The notes: generated by a model from the sequence alone, not told the origin. DNA of 64,000 bases from CADEEL01 sp050246475 (GCA_050246475.1 JBFWVZ010000001.1:620001-684000); one strand, 5' to 3'. Shown: positions 1 to 9,269, numbered from the stretch's first letter. A program made the numbers and translations.

Positions 1-1113
1 GAGCGTCGTGCGGAAGGAGCCGCCGGTGTCGGGCTGGAGGCCGTTGGGGTTCAAGAAGGTCGCCAGCGGGATCTGGTAGAGCGCGCGCGAGCGGCCGTTG
101 GAGAATTGGGCGGTCAAGAAGCCGTCGCCTTCCATCACGAGGCCGACGAGATCGCCCGGGGGCACGCCGTCGGCGGTGACGCTGGTGACGCCGAAATTGT
201 TGGCGAATTGCGTCATGCCGGATTCGAGATCGAGTTCGATGGGCTGATCGGCGGCGCCGGTGGAAGCGGCCCAATCGATGGTGAAGGCCGATGCGATGCC
301 GCCCGTCACCGAATCTACGGTGCCGTCTGAGTTGAAGGTGAGGGTGCCCGAAGCGAGGAAGCCGCCGGGATTGCCGGGCGCGTTGGTGGCCGGGCGCGCG
401 TAGGCTTCGACCTGCCAAGTGTTCGGGCCCGTCTTCAAGAAACCGAACGCGATGGTGCGCGCCGCGCCCAGGCTGTCGAACACTTCGAGCGAGCTTTCGA
501 AGTGCGGTGTGATCGTGCCCGCGGCGAGATCGCCGGCGTCATAGGCGCCTTGAGTGAGAGGATCGTATTGCGCCTGGCTCGATTGCAGGTTCGCGTTGAT
601 GCCGACGTTCGCGGTGGGCTCGGCCAAGCCGCCGACGCCGGCGATGTTCACCGGCTCGATAGCGGAGAGCGATGTGGGCGAGGAGACGACGGAGCCGTCC
701 GAGCGCACGGGCCAGCCTTGCAGATAGAGGCCCTGCGCGTTCACCATGTAGCCGGCGGCGTCGATCGTGAAGGAGCCGGAGCGCGTGAAGAGCACGCCCG
801 CGCCGTCCGTCAGTTGGCTCGAGTTCTGCCCGACGATGAAGAAGCCTTCGCCCGAGATGGCGAGATCGGTGGGGGAGCGCGATTGTTCGAGCGAGCCTTG
901 CAGCGAGATCTGCGTGCGCGTCGAAGGGAGCACGCCGCCCGCGTTATAGGTCGTGTTCGAGTTCTGCGCGTTGACGAGCGCGGAGAAATCGACGGCGGTG
1001 CGTTTGTAGCCGACCGTGTTCACGTTGGCGATGTTGTCAGCGATGGTGGCGAGCGCGCTCGAATTGGCGGCAAGGCCCGAAACGCCGGCGCGCATGGCGG
1101 TGTAGATCGACAT
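1..1113 (-). CDS. flgE: Flagellar hook protein FlgE (3' end outside window)
   Basis: FlgE polymerises into the flexible hook that joins basal body and filament outside the cell. The N-terminus reads MSIYTAMRAGVSGLAANSSA and continues with ADNIANVNTVGYKR, the conserved N-terminal rod/hook-family motif. Further in are GEGFFIV and repeated Gly/Ser/Thr-rich beta segments typical of hook proteins. The frame stays open for 371 codons to the first base of the window, so the C-terminal part is missing here. It is the last visible gene of the fliK-flgD-flgE group, 123 bases after flgD. The start is the ATG at 1113, preceded by a GGAG-like ribosome site. FlgE is favoured over FlgF/FlgG because it directly follows flgD. 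Confidence 0.93.
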   Translation of the reverse strand, partial: MSIYTAMRAGVSGLAANSSALATIADNIANVNTVGYKRTAVDFSALVNAQNSNTTYNAGGVLPSTRTQISLQGSLEQSRSPTDLAISGEGFFIVGQNSSQLTDGAGVLFTRSGSFTIDAAGYMVNAQGLYLQGWPVRSDGSVVSSPTSLSAIEPVNIAGVGGLAEPTANVGINANLQSSQAQYDPLTQGAYDAGDLAAGTITPHFESSLEVFDSLGAARTIAFGFLKTGPNTWQVEAYARPATNAPGNPGGFLASGTLTFNSDGTVDSVTGGIASAFTIDWAASTGAADQPIELDLESGMTQFANNFGVTSVTADGVPPGDLVGLVMEGDGFLTAQFSNGRSRALYQIPLATFLNPNGLQPDTGGSFRTTL

Positions 1114-1128
1114 TCTTCAAGCTCCACA

Positions 1129-1150
1129 CGCGCGCCTTTCGGGGCGCGCG
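1129..1150. other. GC-rich stem-loop between flgD and flgE
   Basis: Eight-base arms CGCGCGCC and GGCGCGCG pair perfectly around TTTCGG. The stem lies about 16 bases before the flgE start codon in the flgD-flgE gap. There is no T-run on the flgE strand, so it is not a standard terminator. It could shape message processing or flgE translation; that role is inference. Confidence 0.5.
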
Positions 1151-1236
1151 CTCGATTGCGTTTCAATTTTTGCGTGGAGCGCTTCTGCGCGTGGCCGGCG
1201 CGCGTGCTGCGCGCCTTCGAGTTTCATTCTCTCACG

Positions 1237-1893
1237 TCATGGGTTGAGGATTCCCAAAACGTCATCCAAATCGTGCGTTCCCGATTGCGTGACGATGCGC
1301 GGGGTCGCGCCCGACATATCGACGCCGGAGACGATCTCCAGCACGTTGACTTCCGAAGGGAGCGTGGCGCCCTCGGCGTTTCGCGCGTTGACCGTCAATG
1401 TATAGACGCCGGGCGGCGCTGCGCTTCCGTCGCCGCGCAGACCATCCCAGGAGAAGACGCGCGAACCGGACGCGGCGGGGCCGTCCGCGGAGAAGACGAT
1501 GCGGCCGGCGCTGTCGCGCACGTTGAGCGTCACGGCAGCCGGCGTTTGATCGAGGACGTACGTCCATTGCGCACTGCCATCGGCGGGCAAGAAGGTGTTT
1601 GGCGAGTCGATGAGCGCTGCTTTGCCCAGATAGGAGAGCGGCAGCGCGGCGGCGGCGGCTGTGTTTTGCGTGATGAGCGATTCCAGATTTTCGTTGGTGC
1701 GGATCTGCTGCTCGACCTGGCTGAATTGCACGAGTTGCTGGGTGAATTGCGTGGAATCCATCGGCGACAACGGATCCTGGTTCTGCAGCTGCGCCGTCAG
1801 CAGCGAGAGGAAGGTGTCGAAATTATCCGAAAGGGAGCGCGCGGCCTGCTGATTGACCGTCTGCTGAACGCCGGTGATCGCATCGACTGTCAT
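1237..1893 (-). CDS. flgD: Flagellar hook capping/assembly protein FlgD
   Basis: FlgD forms the temporary cap under which hook subunits assemble. The 218-residue product begins with the conserved FlgD N-terminal region, including FDTFLSLLTAQLQNQDPLSP and then FTQQLVQFSQVEQQ, the family signature. The C-terminal half is the FlgD Ig-like region, with FSWDGLRGDGSAAPPGVYTL matching the family's WDG-turn. Length is normal for alphaproteobacterial FlgD. It starts 7 bases after the fliK stop with a GAGGG ribosome site, so it is translated from the fliK message; flgE follows. Confidence 0.95.
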   Translation of the reverse strand: MTVDAITGVQQTVNQQAARSLSDNFDTFLSLLTAQLQNQDPLSPMDSTQFTQQLVQFSQVEQQIRTNENLESLITQNTAAAAALPLSYLGKAALIDSPNTFLPADGSAQWTYVLDQTPAAVTLNVRDSAGRIVFSADGPAASGSRVFSWDGLRGDGSAAPPGVYTLTVNARNAEGATLPSEVNVLEIVSGVDMSGATPRIVTQSGTHDLDDVLGILNP

Positions 1894-1900
1894 TTGGCCC

Positions 1901-3322
1901 TCACGCCACCAGATCGACGCGGGAACCGCGCCAGCTTTCGAGGGTCAGCGCGCGGCGCGCGGGGAGGGCAGGTGGTTCGCCCTCCCCGCGCGCCGCGGCG
2001 TCGTGCGCCCCCGCGCCTCGGGGGTGTTGTGCGACTTGCGCCTCCGGCTGGCGCGGGTCGGTCAGATCGAAGGTCAATCCGTTCTCGGCGAGTGCGTGGC
2101 CGGCGGATTGCAGCGTTTGTTCGATTTCGCGCGCGGCGCGGGTGAGCTGCGCCAGTGTGCCTGCATCATCGGCGGCGATGAGCGCGGTGACGCGATGATC
2201 GCGCGATAATTCCAAACGCACATCGACGCGGCCAAGCTCGGGTGGATCGAGGCGCAATTCGAAGCGCGTGGCGCCGTTTTCCACGCGGCGGACGATTTGC
2301 TGCGCGACTTGCGCGGAAGGAGAGCCGCGCGCGGCTTCGCGCTCATGCGTGCGGGCTTGTTCGGTGGTCAGCGATGCGGATGCGGCGGCGACGCTCGCGA
2401 GCGGATCGAGCGGGGGCGGCGCGGCCTGCGTTGGCGCGGGCGCTGCTTGCAGCGCGCTGGCTTGCGCGGGCGCGGCGTCAGCGCGCTGCGGTGCGTTTTG
2501 CTGCGAGGGTGCTGGCTTTGATTGCTGTGCGGCCTCGATCAAAGCGTCGCGGCCGGCGCGAAGCGATGGCTCGGCGACGAGCGTCGCGTTTGGTTTCGAT
2601 GCTTGCGCGGCGGGCTGCGCCGGTGGGGGCGCGGGTTCCGGCGTTGCGCTCGTCTCAGAGTCGACGACGGCTTCCGGAGCGACTTGATCGTTCGTGCGCG
2701 GCGTTGCGGTTTGCACCGGCTGCGCGCGCTCGGCGGGGATTGCTTGTTGCTTCGCGGGCGCCGCTTGCGCAGCGGGCGCTTGCGGCGGCGGTGCGGCGGC
2801 GACTTGCTCCGCGGCATTGCTTGAGGTGGGCGCTGGCCTTTCGGCGACAGATTGCGCTGCAGGGGTTTCCTGCGCGGGCGTTGGCGTTTGCACGGCGATC
2901 ATCGGCGCAGCGGATTGCTGCGGCGCTTGCTGCGATTGCGGTTGCGGCGTTGGCGCAGCGGTTTGCACTTGCTGGGCGGCGACGGCGTCCGGCGCCGGCG
3001 TTTGCGCGTCTGCCCGTTGAGTCACGACCTGCTCGGCGGAGACGATGGACGCCGCCGACGCTTGCTGCGTGGGTTGCTGTTGCGGTTGCGCCGCGGGGTG
3101 TTCGCCGGTGAAGGAGCCGGCGAGCGCGGCGATGCGCGCGGCGGCCCGTGCGGAAGCGTCCGTATGCGGATGAACCGCGCGGGGCGGGGGCTGCTCTGCG
3201 GCCTCGTCCGTCTCGTTTTCGAGGTGGGCGGCGAAATCCTCGCCCGGCGACTCATCCGCGCGCGCGGGCGCTGGGCCCGGCGAGGGCGCGGCTTCGACCG
3301 GCAGAGGGGCGAGAACGTCCAT
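1901..3322 (-). CDS. fliK: Flagellar hook-length control protein FliK
   Basis: FliK measures hook length during export and triggers the switch to filament secretion. The product is 473 residues from the start chosen here. Its middle is extremely rich in Ala, Gln and Pro, as expected for the disordered ruler part. The C-terminal part has the Flg_hook domain signature LRLDPPELGRVDVRLEL followed by a helix region. The ATG at 3322 (MDVLAPLPV) is chosen because GGGAG lies 7 bases upstream; the frame stays open further upstream to 3505, but those starts lie before the candidate sigma-54 promoter. First gene of the fliK-flgD-flgE unit. Confidence 0.88.
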   Translation of the reverse strand: MDVLAPLPVEAAPSPGPAPARADESPGEDFAAHLENETDEAAEQPPPRAVHPHTDASARAAARIAALAGSFTGEHPAAQPQQQPTQQASAASIVSAEQVVTQRADAQTPAPDAVAAQQVQTAAPTPQPQSQQAPQQSAAPMIAVQTPTPAQETPAAQSVAERPAPTSSNAAEQVAAAPPPQAPAAQAAPAKQQAIPAERAQPVQTATPRTNDQVAPEAVVDSETSATPEPAPPPAQPAAQASKPNATLVAEPSLRAGRDALIEAAQQSKPAPSQQNAPQRADAAPAQASALQAAPAPTQAAPPPLDPLASVAAASASLTTEQARTHEREAARGSPSAQVAQQIVRRVENGATRFELRLDPPELGRVDVRLELSRDHRVTALIAADDAGTLAQLTRAAREIEQTLQSAGHALAENGLTFDLTDPRQPEAQVAQHPRGAGAHDAAARGEGEPPALPARRALTLESWRGSRVDLVA

Positions 3323-3376
3323 GAATCTCCCATCGGCGCTGCCTGGGGGTCCAGACGCGCGGCGCATTAACCCTGA

Positions 3377-3391
3377 GCAATCCGCGGGCCA
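3377..3391 (-). promoter_or_regulatory. Candidate sigma-54 (RpoN) promoter for fliK-flgD-flgE
   Basis: On the minus strand the bases read TGGCCC-GCGGA-TTGC, matching the sigma-54 consensus TGGCAC-N5-TTGC at nine of ten specified positions with exact GG-N10-GC spacing. The -12 element lies about 55 bases before the fliK start codon. Sigma-54 control of hook genes is established in Caulobacter-type flagellar cascades; use of this particular site is inferred. Confidence 0.72.
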
Positions 3392-3623
3392 CGCGGCCAA
3401 GTCTGAAAAACTACCTTTTATCAGCATGTTGAGTATTTTGACTGGCGCCGGGGCAGGCGGGCGCCCGGCGGGATTTGCCGGGCGGGCCGGGCAGGTTCTG
3501 CCCATTAACCTTAAGCGGCGCCGCCCTTGCGAGGACAGGCGCGCACCCGCGCGGGATCAGCCTGCACGGCGCCCGCATCGATCTGGATTTTTTCGTGATT
3601 ATTCATGTACTTCGGTCGCTTTT

Positions 3624-3638
3624 GGGCACGTCGGCGGC
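3624..3638 (+). promoter_or_regulatory. Weak candidate sigma-54 promoter for flgK-flgL
   Basis: The bases GGGCACG-TCGG-CGGC keep the GG-N10-GC spacing and five of six bases of the -24 element, but only two of four at -12. It lies about 70 bases before flgK. Position and co-regulation with the hook operon favour it; the poor -12 element argues against it. Confidence 0.3.
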
Positions 3639-3708
3639 TTCGCGCGGGGGCGCGTTTTCTGGGCAAAATCAGCCGGGCGCCCGGCGCCCGTTGCCGGGCT
3701 AACCGCCG

Positions 3709-5862
3709 ATGGCGACGCTTTCCTCCATCCTTCGGACCGGGCTGACGGCGCTCAACGCGAGCCAGGCCGGGCTCAAGATCGCGTCGCAGAACATCGCGAA
3801 CGCGAATACGCCGGGCTATGTCCGCACCGAGGTCCAGTTCAGCCCGCTTTCGCAATACGGGCACGGCTCGGGCGTTTCGGCGGGCGATGTTGCGCGCGCG
3901 GCGGACCGCTTCCTGGCGACCGCGAGCTACATGGCCGAAGCCGCGAAGGGCGCGGCGGGCGCGCGCTCGCAGCTTCTGGCGCGCGCCCAAGCGAGCTTCG
4001 GCAATCCCTCGAGCGAGACGTCCGTCTTCGCAGCGTTCGAGCGCGTGTGGGCTTCGTTCACGGAGCTCGGGATCGATCCATCGTCCACGCTGCGTCGCGA
4101 CGACAGCGTCTCTTCGCTGCAAGTGCTCTACGCCGAGATCAGCCGCACCGCGCAGGATGTGCAAATCCTCATCGGCGAAGCGGATGAGCGGATCGGCGAC
4201 AAGGTCTCCGAGGCGCAGGACCTCATCAACCGGATCGCATCGTTCAACGACGAGATCCGTTTGACATTACGCTCCGGCGCGGACGCATCGGCGGTCGAGA
4301 ATGCGCAATCGGCGGCGATCGATCAGCTTTCGACCATCCTCGACATTCGCACGGCGCCGATCGCGGAAGGCGGCGTGCATGTGCGCACCAGCGGGGGCGC
4401 GCTGCTCGTCGGGGAAAACGCGGTCACGCTCTCGTACACGCCGAGCGGGGCGCCGTTCTCCGCGTACGGCGCGATCACTTACAATCCGGCGCCCGAGACG
4501 GCGGCCAATCTCGAGCCCTACCTCGTCAGCGGCGAACTCAAGGGCCTCATCCAGACGCGCGACGTCGATCTCAGAAATCTGGCGGAGGCGCTTGGCGGCT
4601 TCGCGGCCGAAATCGGCGATGCGCTCAACGCCGTGCACAACGAGAACACGTCCTATCCGGCGCTCGGGGATCTGACGGGGCGGCAGACCGGCTTGCTGGC
4701 GACCGACGCGCTCAATTTCAGCGGCCGCGCCACGATCGGCGTCACCAATGCGGCGGGGGAGCTCACGCAGCGCCTGACGATCAATTTCGATACCGGCCAG
4801 ATCACGGCCGAACAGCCGCCGGGAGCGTTCGCGTTCGGCAATACGATCGCGAGCTTCACGAATGCGCTCAATCTGGCGCTTGGCGCGGCGACGCCCGCGG
4901 GGGCGGCGTCGTTCACGGACGGCCAGCTCTCGCTCAGCGTCGGCTCGGGCGGCGGGCTCGTCGTGCAACAAGACGGCGCCGCACCGTCCGCGCGCGCGGG
5001 GCGGGGCTTTGCGCACTTCTTCGGGCTCAACGATCTTGTCTCACGCCCCACGCCGCTCTTCTTCGAAAGCGGCGGCTCGGCAAGCGACGTACACGGATTA
5101 AACGCCGGCGGCGTCATCGACTTCGTCGTGCGCGACACGCAAGGGCGGGTGGCGGCGACGCCTTCGCTTGCAATCGCAGGCGCGCTCGCGGCCGGGGGCT
5201 CGACCTGGACCGATATGGTCGCGGCGCTCAACAATACGAGCACGGGACTCGGGCAATACGCGACCTTCTCCTACGATGCTGCCGAAGGACGCGTAACGTG
5301 GACGCCGAAGCAAGGCTTCGAGGTCGCGCTCGTGGGGGACACGACGGAGCGCGGCGCCACCGGCGTCTCGATGTCCTCGCTCTTCGGGCTCGGCACATCC
5401 GTCGGCGCGACGCGCGCGGTGGAGGCGGGCGTCAACGCGCAAGTCTCAGCCGATCCATCGCGGCTTGCGGTGGGGCGGCCCGATCTCACCGCCGCGCTCG
5501 GCGAGCAGATCATGGAGGCGGGCGATAATCGCGGCGCGGCCGCGCTCAGCCAGGCGCGGGACACGTCGCGTGCGTTCAAGACCGCCGGCACGATGCTCGG
5601 GCAGACGACGTCGCTCGGCGTCTATGCGGCTCGGTTTGCCGGGATGACGGGGCGGATGGCATCGGATGCCGAGCGCGCGGCGGACGGCTCGACGGCGCTC
5701 GCAACCGCGGCGGCGGACCGGCGCGCGCAGGTCGAAGGCGTCTCAATCGACGACGAACTCATCCGCATGACGACCTATCAGAACGCCTATGCGGCGGCCT
5801 CACGGCTCATCCAGGCCGCTAACGAAATGTACGATATCTTGCTGCAGCTTGGCCGTTACTGA
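3709..5862 (+). CDS. flgK: Flagellar hook-associated protein FlgK (HAP1)
   Basis: FlgK is the first hook-filament junction protein, added to the hook tip after export. The 717-residue product opens with LSSILRTGLTALNASQAGL and the rod/hook-family motif ASQNIANANTPGYVRTEV. It ends with a typical FlgK C-terminal helix (VSIDDELIRMTTYQNAYAAA, then SRLIQAANEMYDILLQLGRY). The middle is the variable surface part. Length is within the family's range for alphaproteobacteria. The final base of its stop codon is the first base of flgL, so the two are translationally coupled. Confidence 0.96.
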   Translation: MATLSSILRTGLTALNASQAGLKIASQNIANANTPGYVRTEVQFSPLSQYGHGSGVSAGDVARAADRFLATASYMAEAAKGAAGARSQLLARAQASFGNPSSETSVFAAFERVWASFTELGIDPSSTLRRDDSVSSLQVLYAEISRTAQDVQILIGEADERIGDKVSEAQDLINRIASFNDEIRLTLRSGADASAVENAQSAAIDQLSTILDIRTAPIAEGGVHVRTSGGALLVGENAVTLSYTPSGAPFSAYGAITYNPAPETAANLEPYLVSGELKGLIQTRDVDLRNLAEALGGFAAEIGDALNAVHNENTSYPALGDLTGRQTGLLATDALNFSGRATIGVTNAAGELTQRLTINFDTGQITAEQPPGAFAFGNTIASFTNALNLALGAATPAGAASFTDGQLSLSVGSGGGLVVQQDGAAPSARAGRGFAHFFGLNDLVSRPTPLFFESGGSASDVHGLNAGGVIDFVVRDTQGRVAATPSLAIAGALAAGGSTWTDMVAALNNTSTGLGQYATFSYDAAEGRVTWTPKQGFEVALVGDTTERGATGVSMSSLFGLGTSVGATRAVEAGVNAQVSADPSRLAVGRPDLTAALGEQIMEAGDNRGAAALSQARDTSRAFKTAGTMLGQTTSLGVYAARFAGMTGRMASDAERAADGSTALATAAADRRAQVEGVSIDDELIRMTTYQNAYAAASRLIQAANEMYDILLQLGRY

Positions 5863-6788
5863 TGACCACGAGCGCGCTCACCCTCCGCTACACGACGCAG
5901 ATGCAGCTGGATATTCAGCGCATCACGCGAGAGCTTTCGGATCTGCAGCGGCAAGTGTCCTCGGCGGAGAAGGGCAACGATCTCTTGACGTATGGCGCGG
6001 CGTCCTCGCGTCTCGTCGATGCGCGGGGGCTGTTGGCGATTTCGGATGCGCGGGCGTCGGCCGCGAACCAGATGGGCGCGCGTTTCTCGGTGCAAGGGGC
6101 GGCGCTTTCGCGCGTCTCGACCAGCGCGTCGGAGCTGGCGCTGGCGATCCGCAACGCAATTTCATCCGACGACGGGCGCACGCTCGATCTCGACCTGCAG
6201 ATCGCGTTCACCGGCATCATCTCCGGTTTGAACGAAAGCTGGAACGGGCAACCGCTCTTCGCGGGCGAGCGGGTGGGGGCGGGGCCGATCCGCATCTCCT
6301 CGCTCGATCAGCTCGCGGCGGTGACGACGCCCGACGAGATTTTCGACGAAGCGCGGCGGCACCAGACGATGGATTTGGGGGTCGGGGAGCCGGTGAAGCT
6401 CGCGGACAAGGCGAGCGAGGTTTCGACCGGGCTCTTCAATGCGATGCAGAGCTTCAAGGCGATCCTCGATTCAGCGGGGGGCAAGCTCGGGGAAGATTTG
6501 ACGCCGACGCAGCGCTCGGCGCTGGAAGACATCGCGGGGCAACTCGACGCGGCGGTGGGCGTGGTGACCGCGGCGGAAGGGCGCGCGGGGCAGTTGCAGT
6601 CGCGGCTCTTCTCGGAAGAGGTGCGGCTCTCGGCGCGCTCCAATCTGCTGCTCAAGGAGATCGGTTCGCTCTCGGATGCGGACGTACCGACGCTTTCGAT
6701 TCAGCTTTCCACGCTCACGGCGCAGTATCAGGCGACCGCGAAGGTGTTCTCGGAAATCTCCAGCCTTTCACTGCTCGACTATCTCTAA
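5862..6788 (+). CDS. flgL: Flagellar hook-associated protein FlgL (HAP3)
   Basis: FlgL is the second hook-filament junction protein and resembles flagellin. The 308-residue product has a flagellin-like N-terminal helix region (TQMQLDIQRITRELSDLQRQ) and a C-terminal coiled region ending YQATAKVFSEISSLSLLDYL, with a moderate-length central domain. It overlaps flgK by one base, the usual gene order. It is the last flagellar gene on this side; the next gene, mnmA, is unrelated and 76 bases away. Confidence 0.94.
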   Translation: MTTSALTLRYTTQMQLDIQRITRELSDLQRQVSSAEKGNDLLTYGAASSRLVDARGLLAISDARASAANQMGARFSVQGAALSRVSTSASELALAIRNAISSDDGRTLDLDLQIAFTGIISGLNESWNGQPLFAGERVGAGPIRISSLDQLAAVTTPDEIFDEARRHQTMDLGVGEPVKLADKASEVSTGLFNAMQSFKAILDSAGGKLGEDLTPTQRSALEDIAGQLDAAVGVVTAAEGRAGQLQSRLFSEEVRLSARSNLLLKEIGSLSDADVPTLSIQLSTLTAQYQATAKVFSEISSLSLLDYL

Positions 6789-6864
6789 GCCGCTGGCGGG
6801 CGGGGCCGCTCTTCTCTATATGGCGATCCATCGCTTGGGGCCTTGAACCCCAGGGGAGGAGATC

Positions 6865-8025
6865 ATGACGACGACACTCGCGCCGCGCGATGCGCGCGCA
6901 CTTTCTCTCAATTCGCTCGGTTTCGCGAAGGCGCCTGCCGACACGCGCGTGGTGGCGGCGATGTCGGGCGGGGTGGATTCAACGGTGGTCGCGGCGCTTC
7001 TGAAGCGCGAAGGCTACGACGTCATCGGCGTGACGCTGCAGCTCTACGATCATGGCGCGGCGGTCAACAAGCCGGGCGCGTGCTGCGCGGGGCAAGACAT
7101 TCACGATGCGCGCCGCGCGGCGGATGCTTTGGGCATCCCGCATTATGTGCTCGATTACGAAAGCCGCTTCCGCCAATCGGTGATGGAAGAATTCGCGGAT
7201 TCCTATCTCGCGGGCGAAACGCCGATCCCGTGCGTGAAGTGCAATCAAACGGTCAAGTTCGCCGACTTGCTGGCGCTGGCGCGCGACTTGAACGCCGATT
7301 GCCTAGCGACGGGGCATTATGTGCAGCGCGTGATGGGCGATGACGGCGCCGAGATGCATCGCGCCGCCGATCCCGACCGCGATCAAACCTATTTCCTGTT
7401 CGCGACGACGCGGGAACAGCTCGACTTCCTGCGCTTTCCGCTCGGCGGCATGGAGAAGCCGGCCGTGCGCGCGCTCGCAGCGGAGTTCGGGTTGAAGGCG
7501 GCGGCGAAGCCCGACAGCCAGGACATCTGCTTCGTGCCGACCGGCAAGTATCAAAGCGTGGTGGAGAAGCTCAGGCCCGGCGCGCTGACGCCGGGGGACA
7601 TCGTGCATGTCGATGGGCGCGTGATGGGCCGCCATGATGGGATTATCAATTACACGGTGGGGCAACGGCGCGGGCTGGGGATCGCGACCGGCGAGCCGCT
7701 CTTTGTGGTGAAGCTCGACGCGGAAGCCAAGCGCGTGATCGTGGGCTCGCGCGAAGCGCTCCGTGTGCGGAGGATTGCGCTCAAGGACGTGAATTGGATT
7801 GGGGAGCGCGTCGCGCGTGAAGACGATCTTGACGGGCGCGCAATCCGCGTGCGCGTGCGTTCCACGCGCGCGCCGGTTCCCGCGCGGCTTTCGATCGGCG
7901 CGGGGTGGTTCGTGGAACTGGAAGAACCGGAAGAAGGCGTTGCGCCAGGGCAAGCGGCGGTTTTCTATGATGCGGATTCGCCGCGCGTGCTGGGCGGCGG
8001 GTGGATCGCGCGGACGGAAGCATGA
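6865..8025 (+). CDS. mnmA: tRNA-specific 2-thiouridylase MnmA
   Basis: MnmA adds sulfur to uridine 34 of tRNAs for Glu, Gln and Lys in the cytoplasm, using ATP and sulfur relayed from persulfide donors. The 386-residue protein carries the PP-loop ATP-binding motif AMSGGVDSTVVAALL near residues 32-46, the IPCVKCNQTVKFADLL segment with the cysteine, and SQDICFVP with the second redox cysteine. YTVGQRRGLG is the conserved motif of the central domain. A GGGGAGGAG ribosome site precedes ATG 6865. Its stop codon overlaps the start of the following hydrolase gene. About 30 N-terminal residues precede the PP-loop, common in this group. Confidence 0.96.
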   Translation: MTTTLAPRDARALSLNSLGFAKAPADTRVVAAMSGGVDSTVVAALLKREGYDVIGVTLQLYDHGAAVNKPGACCAGQDIHDARRAADALGIPHYVLDYESRFRQSVMEEFADSYLAGETPIPCVKCNQTVKFADLLALARDLNADCLATGHYVQRVMGDDGAEMHRAADPDRDQTYFLFATTREQLDFLRFPLGGMEKPAVRALAAEFGLKAAAKPDSQDICFVPTGKYQSVVEKLRPGALTPGDIVHVDGRVMGRHDGIINYTVGQRRGLGIATGEPLFVVKLDAEAKRVIVGSREALRVRRIALKDVNWIGERVAREDDLDGRAIRVRVRSTRAPVPARLSIGAGWFVELEEPEEGVAPGQAAVFYDADSPRVLGGGWIARTEA

Positions 8026-8789
8026 GCGCTGGAGTCGATGACGATGCGGAGAAGTTTCTTGCCGCGATGATGCGGCCGAGGCGGCGTGCGCGGGCGCGGG
8101 TGGCGGAGCCGCTCCGGGATCTCGATGCGGTGGAGGTGAAGGCGCCGGACGGGTCGGTCGCGGCGTGGCGGTTGGGCGAGGGGCCGGCCGTCATGCTCGT
8201 GCATGGCTGGGAGGACGATCATTCGCTCTGGACACGGATGATCTTGGCGCTCGCGGAGCGCGGGCGCGCGATCGTGACGCTCGACTTGCCGGCGCACGGC
8301 TATTCTGACGGCGAAGAATGCACCTCGCCCATCGCTGCGCGCGCGCTTATCGCGACGGCGGCGGCGCTTGGGCCGGTCGATGCGTTCGTGGCGCATTCGT
8401 TCGGCGGGCCCTCCTGCGCGATGGCGCTGGCGATGGGGCTCGATGTGGGGCGGGGCGTGTTCATCGCGTCGCCGCTCGGCTTGAAGCGGCGGTGGAACAG
8501 GCTGGGCGAGGAGTGGAACATTCCGGACGCGGTGGTGGAGCGCGCGAAGGAGCTTTATGCCGCGCGGGAACCGATGGCGGCGTTCAACATGATCGAGTCC
8601 GCGCCTTCGATGAATGCGAAGGCGCTATTCATTCACGCGATCGACGATGAGCAAGTGCCGTATCAGGGAACACAGGAAGCCGCCGAGCTTTGGCCAGGGG
8701 CGGAGCTTGTCCTGGTGGACGATCTTGGGCACAGGCTCATCGCGCAAGACCATGATGTGATCGCACGCGTCGCCGACTTCCTCGATTGA
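8022..8789 (+). CDS. Alpha/beta hydrolase
   Basis: A 255-residue alpha/beta-hydrolase-fold protein of unknown substrate. The strand and oxyanion motif LVHGWEDDHSLW, the nucleophile elbow AHSFGG (Ser in G/A-x-S-x-G form) and the C-terminal DDLGHR histidine form a normal catalytic triad. The start at 8022 overlaps the mnmA stop (ATGA) and follows GGAAGC. The frame stays open slightly upstream, but that would lie inside mnmA. It could be an esterase or lipase-like enzyme; nothing nearby fixes the substrate. It ends exactly where the convergent marR gene ends. Confidence 0.85.
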   Translation: MSAGVDDDAEKFLAAMMRPRRRARARVAEPLRDLDAVEVKAPDGSVAAWRLGEGPAVMLVHGWEDDHSLWTRMILALAERGRAIVTLDLPAHGYSDGEECTSPIAARALIATAAALGPVDAFVAHSFGGPSCAMALAMGLDVGRGVFIASPLGLKRRWNRLGEEWNIPDAVVERAKELYAAREPMAAFNMIESAPSMNAKALFIHAIDDEQVPYQGTQEAAELWPGAELVLVDDLGHRLIAQDHDVIARVADFLD

Positions 8790-9269
8790 TCAGTCTACGG
8801 ACAAAGAGGCCGCGCCTTCCGCGATTGCCGCGAGCATCTGCTTCGGGAAGACGGCTTGAGCGGCTTTCTGCGCGGCCATCCATTGAATGCCCGCTTCGTC
8901 CATCTTGGCGGCGCCGGCTTCGCTGACGCGCACGCGGCGGATGCGGCGGTTCTCCGGATCGGGCGCGATGACGATCCAGCCCGCAGCTTCGAGTGGCTTC
9001 AAAGTGCGCGACAACGTCGAGGGATCGAGGCCGACGGCGCCGGCGACATCGGCCATCGAGCCTTGTTCACACGCCGCAACGCGCACGAGGAGTGCGAATT
9101 GCGAGAACGTCACGCCCGCCTTGGCCAATTCGGCGTCATAAAAGCGGGTCACTTTGCGGGCGGCGCTCTTCAAGGCGTTGCAGACGCAAAGCGCGGAGCC
9201 GCGCTGGGCGATCCTGGCGCGTTCGGCGGCATTCGCGGCGGGCTTGCTTGACTTCGGAAGGGCGGCCAT
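8790..9269 (-). CDS. MarR family transcriptional regulator
   Basis: A 159-residue winged-helix DNA-binding protein. The MarR core is clear: FSQFALLVRVAACEQGSMAD, then LDPSTLSRTLKPLEAAGWI for the recognition helix and a DPENRRIRRVRVSEAG wing. The gene diverges from a thioesterase-thiolase pair across only 39 bases, which hold an inverted repeat, so it probably controls that pair and itself. No clear ribosome site precedes the ATG, so it may be leaderless or start slightly inside. The inducing ligand is unknown; an aromatic or acyl compound is a guess from the neighbours. Confidence 0.9.
   Translation of the reverse strand: MAALPKSSKPAANAAERARIAQRGSALCVCNALKSAARKVTRFYDAELAKAGVTFSQFALLVRVAACEQGSMADVAGAVGLDPSTLSRTLKPLEAAGWIVIAPDPENRRIRRVRVSEAGAAKMDEAGIQWMAAQKAAQAVFPKQMLAAIAEGAASLSVD

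Larger units (their letters stand above)
3323..3708. other. Divergent regulatory region between fliK and flgK
   Basis: This 386-base gap separates two head-to-head flagellar operons. It holds a strong sigma-54-type promoter match for fliK, a weak one for flgK, and two copies of CATTAACC (3365-3372 and 3503-3510), each followed by a YTRAGC-like stretch, 138 bases apart in the same orientation. The repeated motif may be a regulator site. No gene was seen in it. Confidence 0.6.

Noticed and set aside
502..2145. Long plus-strand frame across flgD and fliK
   Set aside because: It is a shadow of flgE, flgD and fliK on the other strand, rich in Arg and without domain motifs.
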